Counted from the first letter of the stretch, positions 11,900 to 22,288 are shown. The stretch is 64,000 nucleotides of DNA from Jacaranda mimosifolia (GCA_018894105.1 CM032131.1:9512501-9576500), one strand, 5' to 3'. Numbers and translations are program-made. The notes: generated by a model from the sequence alone, not told the origin.

Positions 11900-12547
11900 A
11901 AGTTCGAGGCCCAATGAATAGTCCATCGTGCCATGGCCCTAGATGCTGGGTTATTCCGGTAGGCCCAAGCGCTCTGCCCAGCATGATGAAGAGAGGAGCC
12001 CGAGTCTGAGCCCAATGAGCGGGCCCAACAGTTCCCAGCCCAACCCACAATCGTGTCCATCCGGCTTTAGTACAGTGTAGTGGATAGCCCAGTGTGTTAA
12101 AGCTAGATGAAGCGGCCCAAAACTCGGGGCCCAATCCAATAGTCCGATGCTCGCCTTAAGCCTATCGTACCGAAGTCCAGACAGCGAAGCCCAACGTGCC
12201 CATACTAAGCCTAAGTTGATCCCAAGTTCGAGGCCCAATGAATAGTCCATCGTGCCATGGCCCTAGATGCTGGGTTATTCCGGTAGGCCCACGCGCTCTG
12301 CCCAGCACGATGAAGAGAGGAGCCCGAGTCTGAGCCCAATGAGCGGGCCCAATAGTTCCCAGCCCAACCCACAACCGTGTCCATCCGGCTTTAGTACAGT
12401 GTAGTGGATGGTCCAGTGTGTTAAAGCTTGATGAAGCGGCCCAAAACTCGGGGCCCAATCCAATAGTCCGATGCTCGCCTTAAGCCTATCGTGCCGAAGT
12501 CCAGACAGCGAAGCCCAACGTGCCCATACTGAGCCCAAGTTGATCCA
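11900..12547. repeat. two tandem 324-bp GC-rich repeats with dense GCCCAA words
   Basis: The copy starting at 11900 (AAGTTCGAGGCCCAATG) repeats at 12224 with only scattered changes over the full 324 bp; the second copy ends near 12547. Each copy holds about ten GCCCAA/GGGCC words, most in the same orientation. A partial related unit precedes it at about 11780-11900. Several overlapping open frames on both strands are a by-product of the GC content; none resembles a known protein. Such contrast with the flanks suggests captured DNA or an expanded subterminal repeat. Confidence 0.85.
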
Positions 12548-12589
12548 GCTTGTCTCGTATGCTCAGCTACCAGCAGCCCAACGAGATCA

Positions 12590-12916
12590 AAAAATAATAC
12601 TATATATTGGTAACGAAAAAATAAAATGCAACAAAATTGCTAATGTTTTAGTAACTAAATATTTCGTTACACTATCAAAATCTATTGTAACTAATACACT
12701 TTTTTGTTACTAATATCATATTTTTGATAACGATATATTTCATCACCAGAAGTCCATCATTAACGAACCATAAATTTCATTACTAGGACTTTTTGCAATG
12801 GGCTTTAGGGTACTAAACTTAAGTAACGAAAAATTCGTTACCAATATTTTGGGTAACAAATTTCAACCTTATGGTAACAAAATTATTCGTTACTAAAAGT
12901 GTAATTTGTTGTAGTG
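12590..12916. repeat. right GTAAC-rich subterminal repeats and TIR of CACTA element
   Basis: Many TTCGTTAC, GTAACGAA and GTAACAAA words lead to the terminal AAGTGTAATTTGTTGTAGTG, the complement of the left TIR with one mismatch. Confidence 0.8.
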
Positions 12917-13694
12917 CTTATTCACTAAAGGACAAAGCAAAGAGTTGGTTGTTATCCTTGCCATCGCGGTCCATTACCACTTGGGAGGATTAAGTATAGA
13001 GATTCTTGGCCAAGTTTTTCCTACCATCACGAATAGTTAAGTTAAGAAATGAGATTGCTTGATTTGTCCAATTTGATTAGGAAATAATTTATGAGGCATA
13101 GGAAAGATTTAAGGAGATGCTTAAAAAGTAGCCTCATCATAGATTGAGAAAGTGGCTTGTAGTGCAGACGTTCTACAATGGATTATCCTCACAAACCACA
13201 GGAATAGTTGATGCTGCTGCAGGAGGTACACTTATGCGGAAGAAGATTTGAGAATATATTTGAGTTATTTGAAGAGATGTCGGCAAATAGTTATCAGTGG
13301 CCAACTAAGAGATTAACTCAATCAAAGAAAGTTGCAGGAATTTATGAGGTACATGCTACTACATCTTTGACTGTACAGTTAAAGGTTTTAACAAAGAAGG
13401 TGGACACACTTGCAAGTATTATAACTCAGCCTATGCAGCAAGTTCAAGTAGTAGAGAGCTAATTTATTACTTGTGATATTTGTGGGGATGCACATTTGAG
13501 TGATCAGTGCCAGCATACTTTGGAATCACTACAGTTTGTTGGGAACTTCAACATGAATCAAAATAATCCATACTCAAACACTTATAATTCTGGATGGAGA
13601 CAACACCACAATTTTTCATGGAACAATAACCAAGGACAAACGTTAGCTCCTAAACCTCCACTACGGGCTTTTAGAAAAGAAAAGAAACCATCTT
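12917..13694 (+). pseudogene. Athila-type gag, C-terminal half with zinc knuckle
   Basis: Homology resumes at 12922 with SLKDKAKSWLLSLPSRSITT, continuing the LRLFPF left of the CACTA element, then runs through several stops and frameshifts. Open pieces are 13208-13462 and 13496-13694. Near 13466-13508 there is a zinc-knuckle-like CDIC...H...C arrangement (TCDICGDAHLSDQC). It is followed by the asparagine-rich tail typical of Athila and related gags (NPYSNTYNSGW, then HHNFSWNNNQG). The nucleocapsid part would bind the element's RNA. The five extra bases CTTAT at 12917-12921 are probably TSD or footprint bases of the CACTA insertion. Confidence 0.85.
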
Positions 13695-13699
13695 GAGAG

Positions 13700-14166
13700 G
13701 AGATGTTCACGCTATTTATGGTAAAGAATAATGAATATATGGCAAAAACTGATGCAATCTTCGAAGTCAATTAGCTTCAATCAGAACATTAGAAACACAT
13801 ATGAGCCAGCTAGCCAGTGCATTAAGTATGAGACAACTAAGAACTTTACTAAGTGATACTGAGATAAATTCTAAATGAGAAGGCAAAAAATATTGCAATG
13901 CTGTTTCTTTGAGGAATGGTAGAGAGTTGCAAGAATTTCAGAAGGTCCCTCCATCTTTAGAGGAAATGGAAGAAGAGTCACCAATTGAGAAGGGAAAGGA
14001 TGAAAAGCAGAAAATTGAAAAAGTTAATCCAATCAGACCACCTCCACGCTTTCCTTAAAGGCTTAAGAAGCAAAAGTTGGACAAGCAATTTTAAGAATTT
14101 TGGGAGGTTTTCCAGAAACTCCACATAAATATTCTATTTGTTCAGCCTTAGAACAAATGCAGAGTT
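13700..14166 (+). pseudogene. gag-pol linker of Athila-like element, decayed
   Basis: The reading is broken by stops, with recognisable pieces such as TLETHMSQLASALSMRQ-like sequence near 13785-13840 and a PPSLEEMEEES segment near 13945. It corresponds to the spacer between gag and protease. No catalytic motif is visible. Confidence 0.55.
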
Positions 14167-14700
14167 ATGCAAAAATTCATGAAAGCAATTTTATCTAAGA
14201 AAAGATGTTTGAGTGAATTTGAAATGGTAACTCTCACAGAGGAATGTAGTGCAATCATCCAAAAGAAGTTGCCTCCAAAGCTCAAATATCTTGGGACTTT
14301 CACCATAGCGTGCAAAATTGCTACTAAATTTTTTGGAAGGGCACTATGCGATTTAGGGGCAAGCATAAATGTAATGCCACATTCCATATACCAACGACTT
14401 GGATTGGGAGAGATCAAGCCAACTAGTGTAACCTGGCAACTTGCGGATAGAACATTCACGTATCTTAAGGGAATAATTAAAGATGTATTGTTGAAAGTTG
14501 ATAAATTTATTTTACCTGCATATTTTATTGTGTTGGACATGGAGAAGGATACTGAAGTACCAATCATCCTTGGGAAACCATTCTTGGCCATAGGTAGGGC
14601 TATCATAGATGTGGAAAAAGGTGAGCTAACCATGAGAGTCCAAGATGAAAATGTAACTTTTAATGTGTTTAAAGCATTTGATTTTTTCAAGGACATTTGA
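14167..14700 (+). CDS. retropepsin-type protease region of Athila-like element (open frame)
   Basis: The frame is open for 177 codons, the longest intact piece of this element. The aspartic-protease signature is ALCDLGASINVMP, with the catalytic Asp codon at 14350-14352. The DLGAS form instead of DTGAS is usual in Athila-type proteases. A second conserved block, VPIILGKPFLA near 14560-14590, is the flap/C-terminal ILGRPFL motif of the family. In an active element the protease frees gag, RT and integrase from the polyprotein. There is no proper start codon: ATG 14167 is internal to the ancestral gag-pol frame, and the frame ends at TGA 14698-14700 just before the RT should begin. A selected function is unlikely; the open frame is probably residual. 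Confidence 0.75.
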   Translation: MQKFMKAILSKKRCLSEFEMVTLTEECSAIIQKKLPPKLKYLGTFTIACKIATKFFGRALCDLGASINVMPHSIYQRLGLGEIKPTSVTWQLADRTFTYLKGIIKDVLLKVDKFILPAYFIVLDMEKDTEVPIILGKPFLAIGRAIIDVEKGELTMRVQDENVTFNVFKAFDFFKDI

Positions 14701-14811
14701 CAAGTATTTTGCAGTTAGTGTGGTAAATAAAAAAGTCAAGTCATATAAAGGAGAGACTAAATATAGGAGTGATCGAAAAATTTTAAAAGACCAATTAGAG
14801 CTAGGTGAATG

Positions 14812-15019
14812 AGTATTATTCTACGACTCTCGTTTTAAGTGGTTATTAGGAAAGCTAAAATCATGATGGTAGGGGCCATTTTGCATAATTGAAATTCTTC
14901 CACATGGGATGACGAAGTTGGAAGAAATTAGTTCAAGAAGGCGGTTTAAGACAAATAGGAAAAGAATCAAATATCATTGGGAAGGTGATTTGATTATCAA
15001 CAATCCACAACTACCTTAA
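14812..15019 (+). pseudogene. C-terminal remnant of pol (integrase tail) of Athila-like element
   Basis: LFYDSRFKWLLGKLKS then GPFCIIEILPHG match the end of Athila and related integrases (YDSRLRLFPGKLKSRW.GPF). They are followed by a basic tail (RRRFKTNRKRIKYHWEGD) and TAA at 15017-15019. It lies only about 110 bp after the protease, so roughly 3 kb encoding RT, RNase H and the integrase core has been lost. Confidence 0.75.
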
Positions 15020-17440
15020 CCAACATCAAATGAAGTCTAAAGTCAACCCGAAGATTATAAATCAAGTGCTTCTTGGAAGGCAACTCAAGTTTCTAATTGC
15101 TTTTGATTATTTATTGTTAGTTTTCTCTCTATTTTTTGCTTAAATTTTTGTTATCTAATCTATGTTCCTTTTTTTTTTTTTTGGCATGATTGAAAAGAAA
15201 AAGGGCCGGGGTCAATAGCTTGCGTGCTAGGGCACAAGTTACTAGCTCCCCTGTATGCGAGGAGTGTTTTTGTACACGTGGGGAAGATTCATATACACTA
15301 GGGCGCAAGTAATCTGCACCCGAACGCCTTATTATATATCAAAGAAAAAGAAAAAAAAAGAAAATGAAAAGGATGGGCGGTGATTGCGTGCTAGGGCACA
15401 AGACATGTGCGGCCTAGAGCGGCGTCAATTTTTGCCGCTACTGTTGAGCTGGGGTGCATGCAATTGCACCCTAGCGCAACAAGCATAATATATATATTTA
15501 TTGAAAAAAAAAACTTAGGAAAAGGGGTAGCGACTTGCTGTCTTCCCCCATCCACTCTTTAATTTTCTTTTCCTTTTTATTTTCTTTATTTTCCTCTTTC
15601 TTTTTCTCTACTCGTGTCATTAATTTTCTTTTTCTCAAACAAACCCACCTACACCACCGAACTCATCACATCCTCTTTAGCGTATTTTAGATATATTAGT
15701 ATTTTAAATTGATTTAAATTTCTAGGCAATTATCATTTAGAAAGGCCTATTTTATTGATTTGAGAGATTGGAATTAGTTAGATTATTTATTGAATAATTC
15801 ATATTGAGTAGTTGTTTATTTGAGATTATTTGGTAAATAATTTATTGATTACTAGGGTGAGGTGGTGGATATTTGACTGTCAATTGAAGTAAATTTTTGT
15901 ATGTTGATTTATTCATTTGAAATTCTTGATTTCGTTTTAGTTATTATTGGCAATAATTTTATTTGGAGTTAATTCTCCCTACCGCCACGTTTCTACTTTT
16001 CTGTTGCAGTTTTACTCCTAGTGGTTGGGAAGGATGATGACATTGATGATTAATCAGGGTGTATTTTCTTCCTTTCCTTTTTCTTTGCATTATTTTTGTT
16101 TTTATCTTTCATTGGTCTTTTTGTCAGTGTTCATAGTAGTGCCTCTTATTTTTCTTTTTATTTACCTACTTTCTTTTGTCATGTTAGTATTGTCCTTTTG
16201 CACTTTGAGGACAAAGTACCCTTCAAGTTTATGGGAGTGCCTTGCGTATTAGTTCTTTGTCCTTTATTTTTCATTATTTTCTGTTATTTTGGTTATAATT
16301 AGGGTTTAGTAATTGAGTCGATGCTTCGCATGTACAAAAATTAATCTTCTTCAATCAATGAAGATATTACTTCCTTAATTTTGTGTTTCATGGAAAACTA
16401 TGATTGTGTGATGATGGAATTGTGTACTTTGAGTAGAAGCAATGCTAGGATGACATCCCTTATTTTTGAGTACTCATTCTCACTTTTAGTTATTGGTTTG
16501 ACTTAGAGAGCATTTATGTACGAGTAACATAGGTAATACTTTAAACTCTATAATTTGTTTGATTCCCTATCGAGGCGAAATCCTAGAAAATATTCAAGTA
16601 AGGAAAATGACTTAGGCCATTTTTGATCCTTTTGAGCCTTTCAAGCCTACCAAATAATATTATTTTCCTAAGGTCCCCTGTTGAGCATATTTTAAGTATT
16701 TTTTTTTTTAATTTGGCAACCAACTCAATACCCAACCTAAACACATGATCCCACCAAATAAAATCCCACAATTGCTTGTTAGATTTATTTGAAACCCTTG
16801 TGAAGATGGTAACAAACAATATAGTGTCCATGAGTTTGATTTTCTTTTCCCCACAAAAAAAATGGTGTAGATAAGGCCACAAAAAAAAATAAAAAATAAA
16901 TAAAGTGCGTAGTGGCATGAGCAAAAAAAAAATTTTTTTGAAGAAAAGGAGAGAAAGAAATTGAGAAGTACTGTTCAATAAATTTGGGAGAATATTGAAA
17001 GGTGATGATAAACAAGTGCTGTGGGTATTGAATCAATATTATCCATAAATTTCTTACCTTTACCAAGCCTACATTACAGGCTCTAAAAGTCTTAAATGAT
17101 CTTTTATTGAGTATATTCTACATTAGTGGAGATAGAGATGAAAAGTGGGCCTATGGAGTGCTAAGGTAGAGCCTTGTACTTATACATAAATTAATTCGAA
17201 TTACCAGTAACTACTTGTAGAGAAATTACACACATACTTGGGGGATTCATTTACACATTGTGTCTACTTATATGTGCATAATGAAATTAGATCACAATTG
17301 TGGTTGACTATGAACATAATTTTGAAGTAGTTTTGAGAATAACAAAAAGAAGTGACGTTTTTGTACTTGTGTATTGATTTGTTTTTCTTAGAATGTCTGA
17401 GTTTTTTTTCTTTGTGTTGCTCGAGGGTGAGCAACGTATT
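15020..17440 (+). other. 3' non-coding region of Athila-like element
   Basis: Athila elements often have an env-like ORF here; none is recognisable. A hydrophobic frame of 75 codons (16025-16252) is low in complexity and not convincing. Around 16195-16240 the phrase TTGAGGACAAAG...CAAGTTTATGGG resembles the polypurine region at 17418-17455, perhaps an old duplicate. T-rich and A-rich runs are frequent. Confidence 0.5.
15222..15475 (+). repeat. repeated GTGCTAGGGCACAAG motif in Athila 3' region
   Basis: GCGTGCTAGGGCACAAG occurs at 15222 and 15386 (164 bp apart). A variant CACTAGGGCGCAAG is at 15296, and an inverted GCACCCTAGCGC is at about 15466. The unit is itself nearly palindromic (GTGC...GCAC). 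Confidence 0.7.
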
Positions 17441-17455
17441 AAGTTTGGGGGTATT
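17441..17455 (+). other. polypurine tract of Athila-like element
   Basis: AAGTTTGGGGGTATT sits directly before the right LTR. This is the usual plus-strand primer form for Athila/Tat elements. Confidence 0.85.
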
Positions 17456-18661
17456 TGTTAAGTCCTTATTTGTATTAATTTTAATATCATATTTAGGACT
17501 TAACAAATAATTTTCTTATTTTAAAAAAATAATAATTCCCTTGTTTATTGATCAAAATTTGGAATTGCAAGAATACAAGTGGAGAAATTACAAAAGGGAA
17601 AAATTGACACAAGTTAGTGGAAATGCTGGCAGGATGACACCTCATGATCTGATCAATGATAGACATAAGAGACTTTTTATTTATTCGAGTTCTATTCTAA
17701 TTAGAAGACTCTTGTAATCAGTTATAAATAGGCATTTTAGACACTTAGTTAGGGGAGCAGATTTGGATTTTCTATTTTGGAGATTAGAAGTTTCATGAGA
17801 ATTCGGGATCTGAAGGAGGACAAAGTGGAGATCGGATAATCTAGGAATAGAGTTTCCTCTTCTCCCTTTGATTTTCTTTTTCATTTTGAATTTGAGACAG
17901 TGTTTCATTTTGTTTATGTTTTGTTGGACAATTCAATCACTAACTAATTCGTTATTTTAGGATTATAATGGATTCTTATAAATAAATTAATGCATGATTT
18001 TTTTTCCATGAAATTAGTAGCGGTTAAAGTTATTTATTTTATTATGTGCTTTTTTCTATTTGATTGTCTGATCACCAGTTAAATGCATCTTTAAACCCTA
18101 GAAGAGTTTTGGAAAAGAAAATCTAAGGATTAATTGACAATATAAGAGCTTAGGATTAATTGTTCAAATTGATGAATTAATTAATTTGTAAGTATGATAG
18201 AAATATATCTGCTTGCCCTAGGTAGTTAGTTGACTGGTACAACCTTATCCATAATGTAGTTAATTCACATAGGAATATAGTGAATTGAATAAATTAGGGA
18301 TTTGATTATGGGTAATTTGGATGAATACCGTAATTGCATAAGACTCAAGACTAATAATCTGTTATTAATTTCATAGGGAGAAAATTATGTAATCAAATCA
18401 TTCAATTGATGAAATCATAATTCTAGGGTTCTATATCTTGGTAGCAATCTTAATCAATACACTTTTCCTTATTTTCATTAGTTTAGTTTTAATTCCTACA
18501 TAATTGATTTTTATTTGAATAAAACAAGTGTGTGATAAATTAGTAATTAGTAGCGAATAATTTAGTTCCTCGAAGGATCGATACTCTTTTCATTACTTTA
18601 TTACTTCTTGCGACATCTGCATTTATGTAATTATTTATATTATTTATTTTGCACATCAACA
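17456..18661 (+). repeat. right (3') LTR of Athila-like element
   Basis: Starts TGTTAAGTCC, ends CATCAACA and is followed by the TSD GTGAC. It is about 75 bp longer than the left copy. Confidence 0.92.
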
Positions 18662-19173
18662 GTGACCTAGAACTAAATTTTCTTGATGAAACGGTGTCAT
18701 CCTTATTATGTGAAAATTGACTTGCAGAATGCAGATAGCATATGAACAACTTAAATTAGCAGTACTCAAGCACCGAGCTGCATATAATGTCAATCGTGCC
18801 AATAGAATGGAAGATTCCATATAAGCACTTGGCGTTGCAGGAAACAATCGTGTAAAAATCAATTAGATCTTTCACTTATCCAAATTATGGATGTCAGAGT
18901 ACTTAGTATTTCCAATTGAGGTAATATTCAAGGTACCACTGACTCTTGACACGTGATATCAGAAACCTAATGGCCGTTTTTATTTTTAAACCTCATTTTT
19001 ACTTTTTCTACTATTTAAAAATTAAAACATATTTTCACTCAACATAATTTTTATTTTTATTTTCAAAACATATTTCTCAATATCTTCTCTCTATTTTATT
19101 ATTACTATCGCTCTCCACCTACAAATTACTAAACGTAAAATAATCACATATCCAAATATAATCTTTTTTTCAA

Positions 19174-19357
19174 CCCTAGGTATTCTCTACCTACCCACCT
19201 GTGTCGGTTTCGGGTACAGGTACCCTTTTGTTTAAAGGTCGTTCGAGCTTTTCCTGGGAGTATGGCGTGGGTTACTTCAGCGCCGTAGCGCCTAGTGCTC
19301 GAACATTGGCTCGAGACATTTTCTCTACCCCTTGTTACCTTGAAAAAGCAGGGGCTA
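19174..19357 (-). pseudogene. nuclear insert of plastid 23S rRNA gene (rrn23) fragment
   Basis: On the minus strand this reads GCCCCTGCTTTTTC ... GGCGCTACGGCGCTGAAG ... GGGTACCTGTACCCG ... ACCGACACAGGTGGGTAGG ... AATACCTAGGG. These are landmarks of the middle of plastid 23S rRNA (the ACCGACACAGGT word is also in bacterial 23S). It lies between THO5 exons 19527-19656 and 18662-18720. It is about 184 bp long, a few bases differ from the plastid form as I recall it, and it cannot make a functional rRNA. A mitochondrial source is less likely. Confidence 0.88.
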
Positions 19358-22030
19358 ACTACTTTTCAAAATTTTAAAATGATAGAAATGAAATCTGAGA
19401 ATCAAAATAAAACCAAATGGGGCATAAAATATCAGTACATAAGCCATATATCTATGACGCAACTATTAATTACATTTCCATTTTTCTGTTCACAGTTATT
19501 TTATCATTTAAGTGCTAGATGCTAACCTTAGCCTCCATTACATAAAGTTCATTGCACCGCCTAGAACCATTAGCCTCAGAATAGTTCTCTCTTTGTAGGA
19601 ATTGTAAATACCTAGTGCAAAATGAGGAGGTCTAAGAGGTATTCCACACTCTTTATCTATAAAATGAAATATTTGAATCAAGTTAGTAGCAAATTAGGTG
19701 GTAAAGATGAACAAAGAGTGAAGTACACATTTGATTTAACCTTGGATTCTAATTTCATAACCCTCCCATGAATTATCAACTATTGCTAGTTCTCCCAATG
19801 ATGATGCATTATCGGATGTCTCTTCCAGTTCCACTTGTACTGGCTCATGAAGCTCATTATCAGATTCCAGCATGAGATCGACATCCTCCTTGGGCTTCTT
19901 AAGACTTGGTGATCTTTTCATGTTGATTGTGGATATATTACTCTTCGAAATCAAACTCAGCCTTCTGGAATTCTCAAGTTTGGATCCTTTTCTGGGGGTG
20001 AATCTAACATCATTAACCCCATTAGCAATTGGAGAGAAAGATGGAAGCTACCCATCCTCTGTTGTGGTCTCCATCTCCTTGGACATACCAGAGTTTCCTT
20101 CTGCATTGATACTTTAAAGGACCCTAACTTTGTTCTACATTAGTGAGAGGCAGAGATGTAGTACTAATTACCACTAAAGTCGTGGATAACCAGCTGTGCA
20201 AGTTGCGACTCTGAGTGTATGAAGCCTATGGAACACTTTCACGGGTCAACGTCGGGCACCTAAGCTTCATTAGTGAATCAAGTAACTCCCTATAAGTCAA
20301 CCGCAATGTCAAAGCTTTAAATGAGAAACTGTGCCCAAGATACAGGGGGAGTAGAACCATTTGAGAATATCAAAGATAATAGATGATAACATAAACATAC
20401 AATTCAGGAGTATCTAATGATAAGAAGTGACGACTGAAAATGTAGATTTGCAAAGAAAACACAAAGCAGTAAAGGATAATTAGAGTTCAGATAGGGACAA
20501 AATCAGTTGTATGTATAAATTTCCAAAGATTTCCAGCACTCAACATGAAAAAGAGAAGCTGTAGTCTAGTACAACTACAGTCTTTAAAATGCCTATAGCA
20601 TCTATTTGTTCATAAGATCCATGACTACAATAAACATTGAGGGTAGCAAATCAAGCAAAAGCCAACTGATCCTTTTTTCGAGCACGAATCTTTTGCACAA
20701 CTGTCTGCACCCTGTTCTGCTGACGATATAATGACAGACCCGATAAAACAGAATCATGTTTAAAAGGTTCATTACTAGAGTCTTCAGACACTGAAACCAG
20801 TGGTGACACCTCTAGCAAAAATTCAATGCTTGCCAAATGCTGCGCCCATTTGTACGACCGTGAAGTTTGCCTTTTATCAAATGGAAGAGAATTGCCAATG
20901 ATGAGCTTCACTAACTGCAAAATGTTACAATTCATTTTACATTAATAGGAATCAAACATGCATTAGGCTTATCTTTGAATACACAATATCTCAAAATCAA
21001 ACATGCTAGGGGAGCTGAAGGCCAGTGTCATTAGGAAATAAGTTGCACAAGATATTATTTTCAGAAACTTCTTCAGAACCCTTCACTCCCACACACACAA
21101 AATTCAACTTTATTAAGAACTCAAACTTCAAGGTGATGAGTTTAGCCGAGTTCACATCTGCAGCTTCATCATCATCTATGTGGAGGGAAACTTTAAGAGG
21201 ATGGCTTTGATACATTCCAGACAGGTCATAATTCTCCTTGCTTAGAACTTTCTTTGGCCACTTTCTCTTCCTTTGACCATTATCTTCCAACTTGGAATTC
21301 TCTAAGTTGGTTGATATAGCTGAAAATTAATAGATCAGATAAAATTTAAGTTAGCAGAATCACCTAATGTGCAGAATCCCACTTGAGGGGAGCTAAGGCT
21401 TGTTAAGGTATCATCATTAACCTAACCCACTAACCATGGAAATTGTAGATATGGTTGGTTACCAGAGTCCTTGTTTGCAAGTTGGTGCACAAACGCCTGT
21501 GCATCCTTGACACATCCTGTGATCTCCAATTCAATATTCTCTACAAAGCTTCCTTTTGAACAAGTAACTGAGAGTGGATTATGTAGAGAGGAGGTGGAAG
21601 CAACTCTGCTAATTGTTGCTACTTTTTTTTCATGGTATGCAGAAAACCTAGCTGATTTTGCACAGGCAAATATGCTTTTCTGAGAGCTTTGAGCACTGAA
21701 GGAAGACCTGATAAGAACTTTTTCCTGTTAGTGATTGTCTCTTGGAGAGCTTTCTTTTGTAGTTCCAGTTTATCACAAAGCTTGCCTAATTCTTTGCGCT
21801 AACACAGAAAATATATCAGTTTTAACTGCTTCCACATGCATAAAAAATGCAGTCACAACTCACAAAACAAAGAGATGTAGAGGGGAGTAGGATTGGAGAT
21901 AGAGAGAGAGAGAGTGGAATTTCAATAATCAATAAGGTAACTCAAATTCATGTCATGAAGCAAACACTTACATACAAAATTCAAGATGAGCATGCGATTA
22001 CATTTTGCAGCCAAAGAAAGATGACTTAAA

Positions 22031-22288
22031 TTACAAACATATAGGATCCTGAGCTCTATTATCATCATATAACAATCCACGAAAAACAAGCCTGGGGGGC
22101 ATCAACCACATGCTCTTGTTAGTGCCTTTGAGCATATGCATAAGGGTTTCACAACCAAAGACATCAGAGATGGAAGTCCAGTGCAAACTGTTAACAAGAG
22201 CAACATTCATGACAGCAGAAAGTGGACAAAAAGGACTCGTTGCGTGACCATTAACCAGTTGCTTCGACATATAAAAACAGGCTTCCAT
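22031..22288 (-). other. unidentified open stretch in THO5 intron
   Basis: An 85-codon minus-strand frame with ATG lies in the intron between exons 23121-23414 and 21463-21798. The words VFGCETLMHMLKG recall the VFGCE.hvHvPK block after the Ty1/copia integrase core. The rest does not match clearly, so it may be a short copia fragment. No LTR or TSD was seen around it. Confidence 0.3.

Larger units (their letters stand above)
4236..12916. mobile_element. CACTA (En/Spm-type) DNA transposon, non-autonomous, nested in Athila gag
   Basis: The terminal inverted repeats are CACTACAACAAATTGCACTT at the left and its complement at the right, with one mismatch over 20 bp. The ends interrupt a gag reading frame that resumes immediately to the right. 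The terminal 300-450 bp on both sides are packed with GTAAC/GTTAC-containing words (for example TTCGTTAC and GTAACAAA), as expected of CACTA subterminal repeats bound by a TNPA-like protein. Further in, TTGGGC arrays run in opposite orientation at the two ends. No transposase (TNPD-like) reading frame was recognised: the interior is AT-rich repeat sequence, microsatellites and two GC-rich islands. The 3-bp flanks (TTT and CTT) agree in only two positions, so the TSD is imperfect. Class assignment rests on the TIR and subterminal structure. Confidence 0.82.
2598..18661 (+). mobile_element. Athila-like Ty3/gypsy LTR retrotransposon, deletion derivative, inserted in THO5
   Basis: Two LTRs (2598-3729 and 17456-18661) both start TGTTAAGTCC and end CATCAACA. 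They are flanked by a 5-bp TSD, GTGAC, at 2593-2597 and 18662-18666. A tRNA-Asp-type primer-binding site follows the left LTR, and the polypurine tract AAGTTTGGGGG precedes the right one. The internal region has Athila-type gag (split by the CACTA element at 4236-12916), an Athila-type protease and only the last piece of pol. Reverse transcriptase, RNase H and the integrase core are missing between about 14700 and 14810. Without the CACTA insert the element would be about 7.4 kb. The copy cannot move on its own; it could be mobilised only by proteins from a complete relative. Confidence 0.93.

Noticed and set aside
11714..12538. Several overlapping minus-strand open frames of 70-105 codons and one plus-strand frame
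   Set aside because: Created by GC-rich repeat composition; the same peptides appear twice because of the 324-bp duplication and match no family I know.
14148..14696. Long minus-strand open frame (182 codons) opposite the Athila protease
   Set aside because: It mirrors the protease frame on the other strand. The sense strand has the catalytic motif and family homology; the antisense peptide has none.
16025..16302. Hydrophobic open frame in the Athila 3' region that could be called env-like
   Set aside because: T-rich low-complexity sequence, no signal peptide/anchor arrangement, and not followed by the block order of Athila env-like proteins.
17681..17908. Minus-strand open frame in the right LTR of the Athila-like element
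   Set aside because: LTR sequence; the homologous part of the left LTR does not keep the frame and no domain is seen.
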